Positions 20,801 through 32,104 of a stretch of DNA of 64,000 bases are shown in pieces. Made by a program: the position numbers and the translations under genes. This DNA is from Nymphaea colorata (lineage: Eukaryota > Streptophyta > Magnoliopsida > Nymphaeales > Nymphaeaceae). A model generated the notes under the pieces. It ran no database searches and had not been told where the DNA came from. It was given only the letters and a program-made list of their open reading frames with translations. Location of the stretch: the NCBI RefSeq assembly GCF_008831285.2, contig NC_045145.1, forward strand, positions 16,942,040 through 17,006,039, read 5' to 3'. The stretch's first letter is position 1. The number at the start of each line of letters is the position of its first letter.

Positions 20801-23441
20801 TGAAAATATGTAAAAGAATCAGATCAATCAATGAAATGAGGAAGCCCAATAAGTAACTTTTGGAACAGAGAGAGAAATAGAGAGAGAGAAAGAGAGAGTT
20901 TTGGAAGAAGAGAAATTTAATATGCTGCAAAAGAACATCCAGACCGATGAGATATTTTTTTCATAAAAGAGATTAGAGGGACCAATTCATAGGAGAAAGC
21001 CATAATCAACCAAGATTAGCACAATAATAGTATACAAGAGCTGGAAGAAGATAAAAAGTCTGGGAGTGTCTGAAGCATTGTCACATATATCGAGTATGAG
21101 TATTATATGGCAAGAAATTTCTCGGGCATAATATGGCAAAGTTGTATATCTCGAGAAAAACTTGCAAATTTTTACAAAAATTAAAATATTTAATAAATCT
21201 TGACAATTATAAAAAATAAAAAATAAGAAAAAAATGCGAAAAAAACGTGAATAATACGTGTTTTTTTCATGTTTTTATTTTCTGGCGTTTTCTTAAAAAG
21301 ATGCTTCTAATTGCCGCTTTATACAACTAACTTATTTTTTGGGTTTAATACGCGTTTTTTCTGACAGTGCATTTTGTAAAGATCAGAAGAACCAGCTCGT
21401 ACAAAAAGCCCAAGAGGGCAACCAAAGTAAACACTAAAAGTACACATGAACTGCAAGAAAATAAAAAATGGCCATGAGTGTCTGAAAAGCGCAAGCAATA
21501 AAAAGAGAACAAAGATTTAACTTGGCTGAAGATTTATCTTAAAACAGGACATTAGGCAATTCTATCAAAGGAGATTAGGCATGACAATTTCAGTTGCTGA
21601 TGCACCAGAAATCTAGGATTCTAGACATAAGTCCATGCAAGGGATGGTAATCCTGACCAAACTGATCGATACATCTCCAGATTATTGCCATAAGTGCAAC
21701 TATTTGCTCCAGTTTAATCTATATAACAGATATAGTGCATGGTTTGTTACATTCCTACTACCGCGAGGCTTGGGAGCTTAATTCCAGAGATAGCAGACCT
21801 CTTTGTTTGTTTGATTTAGTAGGAGTTCTTATGGTGATTATGATTGTGTACTCTGATGATATTCCATCAAAATGCATGCCTTTCTGTGCATGATACACTA
21901 TCGACGTAAAGAAATCAGTCGCTTCTTTTGGAATATTATCCAGGTTTTCTCAGGCTTTGTAGGATTAGATGGCAAAGTCTATGCAAATGTAAGTCATGGT
22001 GATTTTAGCACATCTACAACTTTGCCTAATACAACCATCCATACCTACTAAACTAGCATTGCTACAAATACTTCAGGAAGCTCTTTATTCATTGAATAAC
22101 TTTATACTTCTGGGCTTGCAAAACAATGAGTTAACAAAGTCAAGATGGATCAACACCCAAACTGGTCGACCTAATATGATGATTAATGATTGGATTCTTA
22201 TCAAAGTTGGCCAATCTGACTTGGCTAATCATAGGTTGGCTTGGACATTCATTAGCATAATCCTTAAACAACCAACTTCAGGTTCTTAAACCTTGATCCT
22301 ATGTGACATGGGTACGTGACATTTGCTGGGTATGGCTGCATTTTAAAACGTTAAAAATTATATTTTCAAACTTAATTTTTTCCTTAATTCTTCTTTTGTA
22401 TTTCCCTTCCACTAAGATTCTATATTTTCCTTTCTTTTTTCTTTAATTTTGAGAATTTTTATGGATTATTATACTCTAAAGTACCCCTGTACCCAAATTT
22501 TCTAAAATTGTCATACCCGTACCCGCATCACCATACCCGTACCCATATCGGACCCCTACCCATATCACATAACCTTGATCCAGTCATTCAAATTTTAAGA
22601 GAACGTCAGTCTAAGGTGGAAGATGCACTTAAAAAAAAAAAACGGCATTCAATGGTTACTCATAGAGGAGAAAGTTGCAGCCAGAACTCCAATTTTGCCA
22701 GATAAAACAAATATAATTTTTTTTTGTTCATTGGTTTGCTCAACTGAAATCCAAAATGTGAAATGCTACCAATGAACAAGTGATTAATATGGCAAGTATA
22801 ATCACAGAACCATCTCCAGATTGCAAATGGAAAGAAGCATCAAGATGATACCTCACCTTGGACATAGTTGGGTCCACTACTCCAACTTGTTGATCAGCAT
22901 CAAATGGCAGAGAATTCAGTGGAGGCAATGGAGAAGATCCCATCCAAAAGTTGATCTTATCTGCAGCTTCCAGATCACTTAGTCTGCTAGGCAGAGCTAA
23001 CTCCACAGAATTGCTGCTTGAAGGACCCCAACAGTTACTAACACTGTTCTCATCAATAGTCATCAATCCCGTTTCTTGTTCACATTTTGAATCTCCAGAA
23101 GAAGGCAATTCCAATACGAAGGACCATATTCTAGAAAGTTCTGCAGCAGAAGGACAACCAGCATAAGAGTTTATTGCCTGTTTCTCATGTTCGGTAGCTG
23201 TGGCTGAAGCACCGTGCTTATTCCAGTCACAAGTTTGACAAAGAGAAACTTTTTCTTGAATACACCTGACTCTAGCTGGTTCTGCATTACATTCGTCACA
23301 TAAGAGTGTTCTGGAATGACGCTGAGCAAGTGCATTTGCTGAATGAACATTGCGATCACATGAAAGACACAAGCAAGCAGCATCTGATTTGCAGTAAACC
23401 ACAGACCTTTGCTCCCCGCAAAAGTCACAAATAATGCCCAT
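17872..23441 (-). CDS. CONSTANS-like B-box/CCT protein (COL9/COL10 group)
   Basis: Nuclear transcriptional regulator of the light and flowering-time class. Coding exons: 23441-22857, 20568-20341, 19724-19638, 19321-18960, 18001-17872; phases close to about 463 residues. Two N-terminal B-box zinc fingers are visible ([18 protein letters not shown]..., then [20 protein letters not shown]...) at about residues 5-90, followed by the group III phrase [18 protein letters not shown]. An acidic middle contains [18 protein letters not shown]. Near the C terminus [20 protein letters not shown] precedes the CCT domain (about 406-449: [39 protein letters not shown]). The CCT domain is split by the last intron, between codon positions 2 and 3 of a Lys codon. 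The 87-nt third exon is the least certain; leaving it out also preserves frame. The start ATG is the first before the B-box. Confidence 0.92.
20569..22856. other. first coding-region intron of the COL gene (2.3 kb)
   Basis: The intron follows the first coding exon. It holds AT-rich decayed repeat sequence: a block at 21120-21370 with many poly-A and poly-T runs, and a patch of TACCCGTACCC-like repeats at 22510-22565. The plus-strand frame at 21996-22289 (97 codons) is not recognised. Confidence 0.6.
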
Positions 23442-23589
23442 TTCTCACAAGTACTCTGAGGAATCAGAATACAGATGAGACAAGAAAATCGTTTTAGACA
23501 CCAGATCTCAGATATGCCGTCAAACTTATTCAAGCTGCAACTTCTTATTATGCAGGAACAGACACCACAACCCTGAAAATGTTCATAAC

Positions 23590-24691
23590 CTGAAAACCAA
23601 ATGCGATTGGTTAGCCATTGTCTTAAACCACAATACTGATGGAACTACAATTTATCAACACAACAAAGACAAGTTATAGACTGCCTTGAAAGTTTTGTTT
23701 TTTGAGTTTCAATAAAAATAGAGGCTCAACTTTCACTTTGCTGCAAGACTAACCTTTTGAGGAAGAAAAAATATCTGGAACATGGAACCGTCTAGCTGAT
23801 AGCAACTTATCTGAAGACTTCAACATTAAGTTCCCAAGTTATTCAGTTACAAAAGAACAACCCCTTCTGGGAAACAATTTTTGCTATTGGCTCGAAGGAA
23901 AATCAGAACAAAATGACGCTAACTCTGTGGTTTCTGATGGTTGAATGTTTGTGAAGAAAGACATACGGTTTTTTCTTTTTTCAAGAGAAAATCATATGAG
24001 TTTACGGGCTAACATAACGAAAGCCACCAGCAGGTCGCAATTTTGCGGACAAAATATGCAACTATAGTTCAAATGAAAAACCACGATGAATGACTAAAAC
24101 AGAAACGAAAACCTGAAACCTCAAATTAGAAAAATAATTCATCAATTAAACGAAAACATAAATTCAGGTAGCACAGCCTGCCATAACGCCGCGCTACAAA
24201 AGTTTGGAGACCGCAATTCTACCAATATTTGTATCCCCTCTAGTCTCAACCGCTACAATAACCTGAAATTGTCATTTCCACAGCAAGAACCAAAAATCTA
24301 CGGAATTCAAATGGTCCCTGCATATCTTTAAGTTAAAAACCAACTCTTCGTACCACGGCTGGTAATTTCACGCAAGGACTAGTACAAAATTCGCAGACTG
24401 AGGGCAAAGGAATCCTGCTTCCTCTCATTAACGCACTTATACGTTAAACACACACGAGAGAGAGAGAGAGATGCACAAAGATTCAAACAAGTTCAGCAGA
24501 TCTCAAATGACTCCAACCGGAACCAAAGCTCTAGCAAGTAAATTAAACGCAAAAACAACCGGAAAATTCCGCAAAGGAAACGGAAATGCAAAAGAATGAC
24601 AAATCAAGCAAGCAAAATCCAAGCTAGGAGGAATCAAAGACAAAATTACAGAAAACAGGAGCAAATATATCCGATTACTTAGCGATCGTAC
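23590..24691 (-). other. probable 5'UTR intron of the COL gene
   Basis: A donor TAG|GTACGATCG ends at 24692 and an acceptor TTTTCAG|GTTATG begins the next exon at 23589, about 150 nt before the start ATG. The interval has no coding potential. The purine-rich stretch above 24692 on the plus strand (pyrimidine-rich in the transcript) is then the first leader exon. Confidence 0.45.
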
Positions 24692-24869
24692 CTAGAAGGG
24701 AAGAAAAGCAGAGGACCAGTCGTGAGAATTCTCGTCGAGCGAGCAAGAAAAAAAGAGAGAGAAGAAAAGCGCAGCAGAGGAAAAAAAAAATGGAGGACAA
24801 GAAAAAGCGAGTCAATCTCTGTACCTTTTCGCCTTTCGTCTCTCGCCTTCCAAACAAAACAAATAATAA

Positions 24870-25140
24870 ATAAATAAATAAATAAAAAGTTCTTCAATTG
24901 ATGGAAAGAGATTAAATCGAAGAAAGCGAGGGAGGAGAGAGGAGGGAAGTGAAGCGTGGGACCCGCCATTTTAGTGCCATCTGAAAAGGGAGGGAAGGGA
25001 GGGGCGCGTGAAGCGTGGGCACTAAAAATGGTGTGACGAAATAGGACACGTGAGATGTAGATAATGACGGGCGTGTCCCTCCCCCCGCTCCCCGTTTGGG
25101 ACAACGCCACCGGGTCTTCCGCCGACGGAGGAAGTGGCGG
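24870..25140 (-). promoter_or_regulatory. putative COL promoter region
   Basis: This lies upstream of the inferred first leader exon. A CACGTG G-box core sits near 25046-25051 (GGACACGTGAG), a common site for bZIP and bHLH light regulators. No clear TATA box was identified. The assignment is from position and motif only. Confidence 0.35.
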
Positions 25141-27400
25141 GCGGCGGACGACCCGTGCGGCTCGGACTCCATGACCGGGTCGTGCGGGTCACTCGGACCC
25201 GCCCTGTCCCATTTTGGAGAATGGGTCCGGACGAGTGCTTTGCTACTGTGACCGAATTAGAGTCTCCTTCTCTATATATGGAACATAGTTATCGGGATAC
25301 TCTCCAGTCCATACTGAAAAATATCGAAATACATTTGGAAGATATTAAGAGGAAGCCAGAATGTTGATCTTGCAAACACAATGTTTTTGATGGCTTTGAG
25401 TTTGAGATCGGACACTCGACTAAAATTCATGCTACGTTACACCTACTCTCTACAATGAACGGTGGATTCCATGCCCTTTTGAATCGGACTTAAAATCCAT
25501 GGTCCTGACATCCTCGGCCATCATGACTAGAGATGACTCCTCATCTCCGATTTACAGGTTCAACAAACCGCCCGACCTAACGTTATTCTTTTTTATCGGG
25601 TGGCATTGTTTTAAGAAAATATCAAAAATAAACGCCCCAAGTATAAAACATCGATATATATATCACTAAAACTTTTGTTTATTTATGTATTCCCACTTTT
25701 ATTTATTTTTTAGAACATTTCCTTGAGACTTTCTGTTCTTATTTGCTAAAAGTCGATGAACAATGAGACGGTTGATTGCCTCAGATTTTGTGTTCAAACA
25801 AATTTAAGGAAAATAAGCTACTTTGTCTAAAACAATAAAATAAAGGATTTTAATTCCATGGTCTTGAGATTTCCGGTAAATGGAAAAACTGTAGGAAGGT
25901 TACATTCAAATCTTAGACTTGAGTAACAAATCTTAGACTTGAGGCTTTCAATACACCCGTAAAGAAGGCAGAAATTTTTATAAATTTTAATTTTTAAAAA
26001 GGTACAATATATATAAATAAGTAAATAATTGTAAGAAATCTATGTAAAAATAATAAAAAATTTTGTTGTTGATGTGGGCAACTGCCCACACCAGCGTACT
26101 GCTTAAAATAACTTGAAGACCCATTCCATAGGTTTTCGGTAGTAAGGTTGGCTTTTGGATCATATAACCTCTCTCTAAGGATTAGGGCTGATGTGAGACT
26201 TAGTTGAGCTAGAACGGAGTGCATCTACCATTTGTAGCCCAAAGCAATGGTATAATTAAAAAATGAAAGGAAAAGATTGCAACTATACCTTTTTTTACAA
26301 ATAGTATAGTAGAGAAGGTGTTGCATCATAGTGGCATATATCTTAAGTAAGTTTTGTCGAGGTTGCATTTTCCACCCAATCAAAACACATTACACTATAT
26401 GGTTACACCACGGATTTGAGGTCCCTTCCCCTGCACCGCATTGCATGCTACTGAAATAAATGCGCCGTTTGTTTCCTTAAATAGTGAATTTCATACAACA
26501 TTACATTACATTGGTTGGACATCATCTCTTTTTTTATATAAGGTGGGAAAAAAGAATGTTGGAGTCTTGATTTACTCGTGAAAAGGACGAGCTCCACTTT
26601 GTCGCGACGAGAATTGTTGGGCAGAAAGTCTTGAATGTTGCAAGTCCGTGGGCGACGCCCTGGAAATATCGGCTAGATTTTCTCGGAAATTCCGGCTCCG
26701 TGGAGTCGTACAGTCGACCGGCGGCTTCGATGAGAAAAGCCGACGAAATTGCGGCAATGCAAGTTCATACCAAAGGACAGAATTGCCCAACTCTATTCCT
26801 AAAACGCCATCTCGCCCCCTCTGGAAACCGACGACGAATAATAAGAGCGCCTTCTGCCCACAGAAACCAGATAGCGTGCCGTGGTAGGCGATGGCGTCTC
26901 GGTAATTCCAGGGGTTGAGGCCAAGGGCTATTCCGTCAATTCGGATTTCAGTAGCGCCAATTCTTTACAAGATTCAAAAGAAAAAGGACAAACCGGTGAA
27001 GAAAGCCTCTCTTTGCCCTTTTCAGGGGCACCAGGCTGTCCCAAGCGAGATGCGGTATCTATTCACGTCTAATTACGATAATACCCTTATTCTCGAAGGA
27101 CGTTGATCGGTTAGCTCGCGAAATATCGTTCTCAATGTTCTAAATTACAAAACTGCCCCCAACCGAGCCAACCGCAAATTACCTTCAAACGAGGATGTCT
27201 AATCCATCACTCGCGTCCAAAAACAGTGCGCAATATGCAAAATGCAACATCCCAAGCATTTTTCCATTTTTAATAAAGTTTTTATATGTAAATAAAGTAA
27301 ATTTTGTGAATTGAAAGGCCACTTTTTTTTTTATATAAAAAAAGGCCACTTTTTTTTATGCGATCCGATACGAGCTTATGGGTACTTTGGTAATTGTTGA
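25141..27400. other. intergenic, no identified gene
   Basis: The left part (25380-26560) is AT-rich repeat-like sequence. A G+C-richer patch at 26570-27110 is open for more than 120 codons on the minus strand (26572 to about 26950, reading ...GIALGLNPWNYRDAIAYHG... to a stop), but it has no ATG and no match I recognise. Overlapping plus-strand frames of similar length also exist, so it is not called as a gene. Confidence 0.45.
26073..26090. repeat. 18-bp palindrome, copy 1
   Basis: TGTGGGCAACTGCCCACA: perfect 8-bp arms around a 2-nt centre. The same word, in a similar flank, recurs at 34923-34940. Confidence 0.9.
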
Positions 27401-27422
27401 TGGAAAGACAGTGGGCTAGGGC

Positions 27423-27598
27423 TGACGTGGCGCCGAGTCAGCAGTTGCTGGCGGAAAAGCGCCGGGAGGGAGGGCGTCCGACGTGGCAGATCAGGCCGAC
27501 CGCATTAAAGCGATGATGACGTCGCCAATGGGAAAAGTGCACAAACGAAAAAGCGGATAGGCACGCCCTAACGTGCCTACGTGGAAGGACGCCATTGG
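27423..27598. promoter_or_regulatory. ACGT/ERSE-rich promoter-like island without an evident gene
   Basis: In about 175 bp there are TGACGTGGC (27423-27431), CGACGTGGC (27479-27487), TGACGTCG (27517-27524) next to CCAAT (27525-27529), and on the minus strand a perfect CCAAT-N9-CCACG (27580-27598), the ER-stress response element consensus bound by NF-Y plus bZIP factors. Such clusters typify promoters of genes for ER chaperones and folding enzymes. No matching gene was found on either side. Confidence 0.45.
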
Positions 27599-27599
27599 G

Positions 27600-28219
27600 T
27601 GGAGTTTTTAATGAGGCGCACTTTTGGGTAAGACCAGGGCATAAAGGCGACCGAATCTCTATCTGAAAGTTGTCGAAGGCCAAATTACCTTATGAGGCCG
27701 CTCTTCTTTTCTCTAAGACGAAAATGTCCATTCCCTTTAATTGACCGGACGGTGCGAAATGGGTCGGACACATTGGAATTCCGGATCCAAACCCGACATT
27801 TCCATCGGAAAAGCGAGCGAATGTGCAGATAAATATCTAACCCAACCGCTTCCTTTTTTTCCTGTTCTTCCCAATTCTTTAATGCAAATCACAGGGACGT
27901 GCTTTGTTCTTTTCGTGGCGGGTCCAGTGGTGCCGATTTTATTTGTGCCGACCCGTCGAATTTTATAAGACTTAGCATCTTGTATGAATATACTTTTCAT
28001 ATAGCTCGCCAACAGCTACTGCCTAGTCCCAGTGGCCGGCGCCGGAATTTTAATTCTAGCCGTGGGAGACTAATGAAATTTCAATTAATTTTTAGGTTCT
28101 TCAAAAAAAAAAAAAAAAATCATAGACCATTCAAACATGTAATAAAGTGATGGAGAGGCACCAATATATATTGGTAGCGCGAGCTATAAACGACTTAGTA
28201 TAATAATCAAAACTACCCA
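27600..28219. other. intergenic, no gene
   Basis: A weak TATA-like GCATAAAGG lies near 27639 on the plus strand. Short open frames follow on both strands at 27737-28012, but neither looks like a known protein. A poly-A run occurs at 28102-28118. Confidence 0.4.
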
Positions 28220-28733
28220 AAATTCACTTTATAATATCCATTTGGATCTTATTGGGAACTTACATTGAAAAGTGCATCATGAACCCCTACTAGAGACTCA
28301 CAAATTTCAGAAGGACATACTCCAGCTATGAAAAGGCGCCAATGTCTGCCACTGGTTTTCTAGGATCCGACCTCCAATCGTTCTATTCCAGTTGCGCAAT
28401 CCAGTAGAGCCTGTAGTGTGGGAAAAGAAAGGCCTTTTGTTTCTTTAGATAGTTGAGAACGACCTTTCGTGAGAAAGGTTACATAACAAGATATGCTTGG
28501 CTGTGGGAGGAGAGGGAAATCTCAAGTATGGATGGTCCTGTGCAGGAGGTACAAATACAGATTTTAACGCAAGCGGCAAAAGTGGTGCTGCTTTTTCATG
28601 TTTTGCATGAAAGGAAGTCGCACTTTCAAATAAAGAGACCTCAAGCTTTTAGTACTAAGATTCATTCTGATCTTTGTTTTTTTTCCGTATGGATGGCACA
28701 TGTATCTAGGGACTTTTTCCAATATAAATTTAC

Positions 28734-28910
28734 AAGGTCCTACTAAGAGGAACACACTGTGAAAAGCTGAAGAAGGTCAAGCATGTTATCCAATTTGTTG
28801 TCCTACTCGAGACGTCCGTCCTTGATGAAGGTGCAATCCTACAGAAGTTCACCATGGAACCCCCAGTTGCTGCACCAGAGAAGCCATTGAATGTTGATGG
28901 AACCATTTAA
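28734..28910 (+). pseudogene. fragment of a FAB1-like (PIKfyve) phosphatidylinositol-3-phosphate 5-kinase gene
   Basis: One frame reads KVLLRGTHCEKLKKVKHVIQ, followed after FVVL by LETSVLDEGAILQKF, then a Pro-rich stretch and a stop. This matches the conserved FAB1 chaperonin-like segment, whose usual form is (T)ILLRG...EELKKVKHVVQ(F/Y)AVFAAYHLSLETSFLADEGA.LPK. The FAAYHLS stretch and two residues before DEGA are missing. No FYVE, kinase or further chaperonin-domain sequence was found nearby, so this is an isolated decayed scrap. Confidence 0.6.
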
Positions 28911-29611
28911 ACAATCTCTATCAACACTGTCCAGGCTATTGGTAGAATTCAAGCATTTAGATCCCTTAGTGAACTAACAAATTTTGTTGCCGAAGCTGCA
29001 AGTTCAGGCACAAAAGACATGGACATCTGGTTTCCATTCAGAAAATGAAGTCCACCAATTAACTCATGAATGTGCTGATTCAAACTTCATCTTTGCTTCA
29101 TCTCCTGCAGCTTTGGATTCCACGGCAGTAGAGATATGGACACGATTGTGCCTTCTGGGGCCCTGAAGCTTTTGTTTTACATGTAGCACCAAGCTCATGC
29201 CTTGAATCGTGGTGTGACAAGATAAAGGATTTGATGGTACATTCATTTTATGATAAAAATATGAGGGAGATGCCCAATGAGCGAAGGAAGAAGGAGCTCT
29301 AAACCCTGTGACCAAGAAAGATGGTTCTGATGAGGGAATGACAGTGAATGCAATTGAAGGAGAAGACCCATCCAAAAGAATTTATACCAACAGTGGAGAC
29401 GCATCAAGGCATAGCGCTTTTGCTTTCTAGACGATGGTTTTCTCCTTCAATTACATACACCTTCACTCTCGTCAGAACTATCATTATTGGCCACGAGATC
29501 TAAAACTTCTTCCTTCTTTGCGCATTGGGCATCTCTCTCATAATTTTATCATGAGAAGAACGTACCAACACTCCAATGTTGCCTGAGATGAAGCAAACAT
29601 GAAGTTTGAAT

Positions 29612-30052
29612 CAACAGAACGAAGCTAAACATTGCTCTGAGAAGCAAGTGAGCATCTTCTTTCTCTTTCCAAGAAAGGGGGATAAACGTTGCCTTAACCA
29701 AAAGAGTTTAAAAGTCCGAATAGAATTAAATAAATTAAAAATTATCTGAATAATTGTTATCTTAATGAAGGCGAGGTGTAAATATGAAAGTGAAAAAAAA
29801 AAAAAAACAGACGAGAGCACATGTGAGTCCATAATTGAGTTCAGTTTCATATTTATACCACGCCTTCATTAAAGTAGCAACTATTCAGATAAATTTAAAT
29901 TTATTTAACTCTTACCCATCACTTTTTAAACTTTCTTTTTTTCCAGCACAACGTTTATCCCCCTTTCTTAGAGAGATAAAGGGAGAGGAAGAAGGAGAAA
30001 GAAGAAGCTCACTTGCTTCTCATTACAGTAAGGTTTAGCCTCATTCTGTTGA
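29612..30052. mobile_element. foldback (long terminal inverted repeat) MITE-like element, copy A
   Basis: The left arm (about 29612-29794) and right arm (about 29842-30052) are imperfect reverse complements over nearly their whole length. Both outer ends read CAACAGAA(C/T)GA(A/G)GCTAAAC, and both inner ends contain TTAATGAAGGCG(A/T)GGT(G/A)TA. The loop between them is about 45 bp. There is no coding capacity. A transcript through it would form a long hairpin. Confidence 0.75.
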
Positions 30053-30559
30053 GGTACAAAGTCGAAAGAAGGAGAAAACGGCCATGCAGCTTATTGATTT
30101 GAGTTCAAATGCACGCTGTTAAACATGATTTCAAAAATAATATAAGTTGGCATAATGATATTTGAGTAGTTGTAAGCATGAGATGTACCGTCCTCTTTGT
30201 TGAGACTTCACTCTTTATATTGTGGTTCTTTTGCAGGAACCGACGGTCGTAGCTACTTTCAAACCACTGTTGTTGTAATACCACTTCTACGCAGCAGCAA
30301 TGTTCAACCACAAAGAAGGCCAGCAAACAAGAAAAGGGTGGAAGGGGAGAGAGAGAGAGAAAGAGAGCCGATAAAATGAGAAAGTACATCAAATTTTGAG
30401 GACAAAAAGTTCTCTAGATACAAAAATTAGGGACAAGAGGTTCCCTAGATACAGTAACAAACCGCAAGACAAAAGCAAAAGAGAAAATATACAAAACAAC
30501 GTATAGAAAAAAACAAAATAAGAGAGGTGGAAAGAGAGTAGAAAGACAGAACGACAACA

Positions 30560-30780
30560 TCACCTACCCGTAGAAAGAGGACGACGCCGCAGCTGAATGG
30601 CAAAATGAACATCCCCCTGCACAAGACGAGCTACAGACTCCGGCGAAGAGAAGGTGTCCCTGAAGACCCTGTTGTTGCGCTTCTTCCAAATGCGCCACCA
30701 AGCTCAAATGAGCCGCAACCTCCAAACACGACCCCATGAAACAGCCAAGTTGGGGGAATGACAAAAGAGGAAAAAAAGAC
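30560..30780 (-). mobile_element. LINE (non-LTR retrotransposon) ORF2 C-terminal remnant
   Basis: On the minus strand the frame reads LAVSWGRVWRLRLI, stop, AWWRIWKKRNNRVFRDTF and on to a stop at 30562-30560. This matches the Trp-rich end of the zinc-binding region after plant LINE reverse transcriptase (family form ...W.IWKERN.RVF). One in-frame stop interrupts it (probably an original Trp), and nothing of the RT core or endonuclease remains. Flanking non-homologous sequence in copy A (about 30345-30910) probably belongs to the same 5'-truncated insertion, including 3'UTR. Confidence 0.65.
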
Positions 30781-30848
30781 GAATGGAAGGTGAGTTTGTA
30801 AGGCTACTAACAAGGGAAGCCCAGGCAAAAGGACACTAAAGAAGAAAG

Positions 30849-30880
<32 letters not shown>

Positions 30881-31335
30881 AGTGGTGGATGTAATAGCCA
30901 AAGAAGAAGCAAGAGAACAAGAAGTAACGGTGTTATGTTAATTGATCATCCCCATCTGCTTTCTACAAGTAACAATCTCCTTTCTTATGTAGCCGTAGGT
31001 ATTTCCTTCACCAAATCAAAGGTAGGAAATACTTCTAATATTTTTTGCATCTTAGTTTGGAATAAAAATATGGCTATAGTGGTCAGCAGTAATTGTAGGC
31101 AATCCTGGTTTCCCTTTTCACAAGATTTGAGTTAATGAAATGAACTAACTGATTTTATCCTACATTTACACAGCGCAGCGCATTTTGCTTCTCTCGTCTC
31201 ACCTCAGGGGTGAGTTGCAATTGGTTGTGTATATTTGTGTCGGTCAAAGCTTCTCAGCTTGATCCATAGATTTTTCCTTTCCATGTAACAAAATAAATTA
31301 TTGTCGCGCTTTTAAAAAGGAAATGCAAGTATAGG

Positions 31336-32104
31336 GAAGAATGGAAAAAATCCTTGTTCCTGAGCTCTTCAGTTTATTTAAATTGAAGACATTTCAAAAT
31401 ACACCTTTTTATACGGCCTTAAATCTAAAATTTGAAGTTATCAAACGCGTTGCCTTTTGCCCATAATTGTAAAGATGAGCCTCAAATTTCTAGTTACATG
31501 TTCCGTCGTTCTACCTGTGACGGTGGATGAGCTTTACACCAAAGTTTCCTCCTCCCTTTTGCCTAATATTGCCAAAACAGCGACTCCAACATTGTGCTCT
31601 CAAGTCTAAGCAACTATCTTCTTGAAAGAAGAAAAAAGTCGGTATCGTTGTTTCCATGATCTCAGCCAAGATCGTAAAAGTAAACCTTTATTAGTGTTTT
31701 CAGGAAAACTCGATCCCATTTGAAGTAGGGTCAGAAAAGTGAGATTCATAACTTCAGATATATTTGAAACTTGATATGGTATAAAAGTGGTCTTCTTCCA
31801 AAATAAAATGCTCCGGTATGGCCAAACCACCAACTCGCCGAACCACCGGTTTATCGAAAGACATTTTAGAAAAAAAAAATTCTAAAAAATTGGAATGGCC
31901 AAATAAAAAAAAAAAAAACAGCAATGCCGGATTTACTTCTACATGCCGCTCCGTTAGAGTTGAATGAAATGGCCAAATATTTTTAGACTTAAAACATCCA
32001 AATCTATGAAAAAGCCATGCCTGATGCAGTTCTTGACTCAAACATCCGTCACACTATCCAAATGGAGTGACAGAGAAATACTAATCCATGTCCAACAACT
32101 TATT
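31336..32104. other. spacer between the duplicated segments, no gene
   Basis: AT-rich sequence with short unrelated frames; nothing recognisable. Confidence 0.5.

Larger units (their letters stand above)
28220..31335. repeat. segmental copy A of a diverged direct duplication
   Basis: This 3.1-kb segment shares several collinear blocks with 32105-34885 in the same orientation. Examples are TATCCATTTGGATCTTATTG (about 28243) against TATCCATCTGGATCTTATTG (about 32121), the CTTTTTCATGTTTTGCATG block (28589 / 32521), the foldback element (29612 / 33215), the CCACTGTTGTTGTAATAC block (30265 / 33826), and the GTCGGTCAA...CTTCTCAG block (31239 / 34791). It carries the FAB1-like scrap and a LINE insertion that copy B lacks. 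Confidence 0.75.

Noticed and set aside
22508-22570. TACCCGTACCC-like repeats suggesting telomeric sequence
   Set aside because: The unit is not the plant telomere repeat (CCCTAAA), the run is short and irregular, and it sits in an intron among decayed repeat DNA.
26890-26970. Resemblance of a GAATTGACGGAA word to the small-subunit rRNA
   Set aside because: Only about 12 bases agree and the flanking conserved rRNA sequence is absent.
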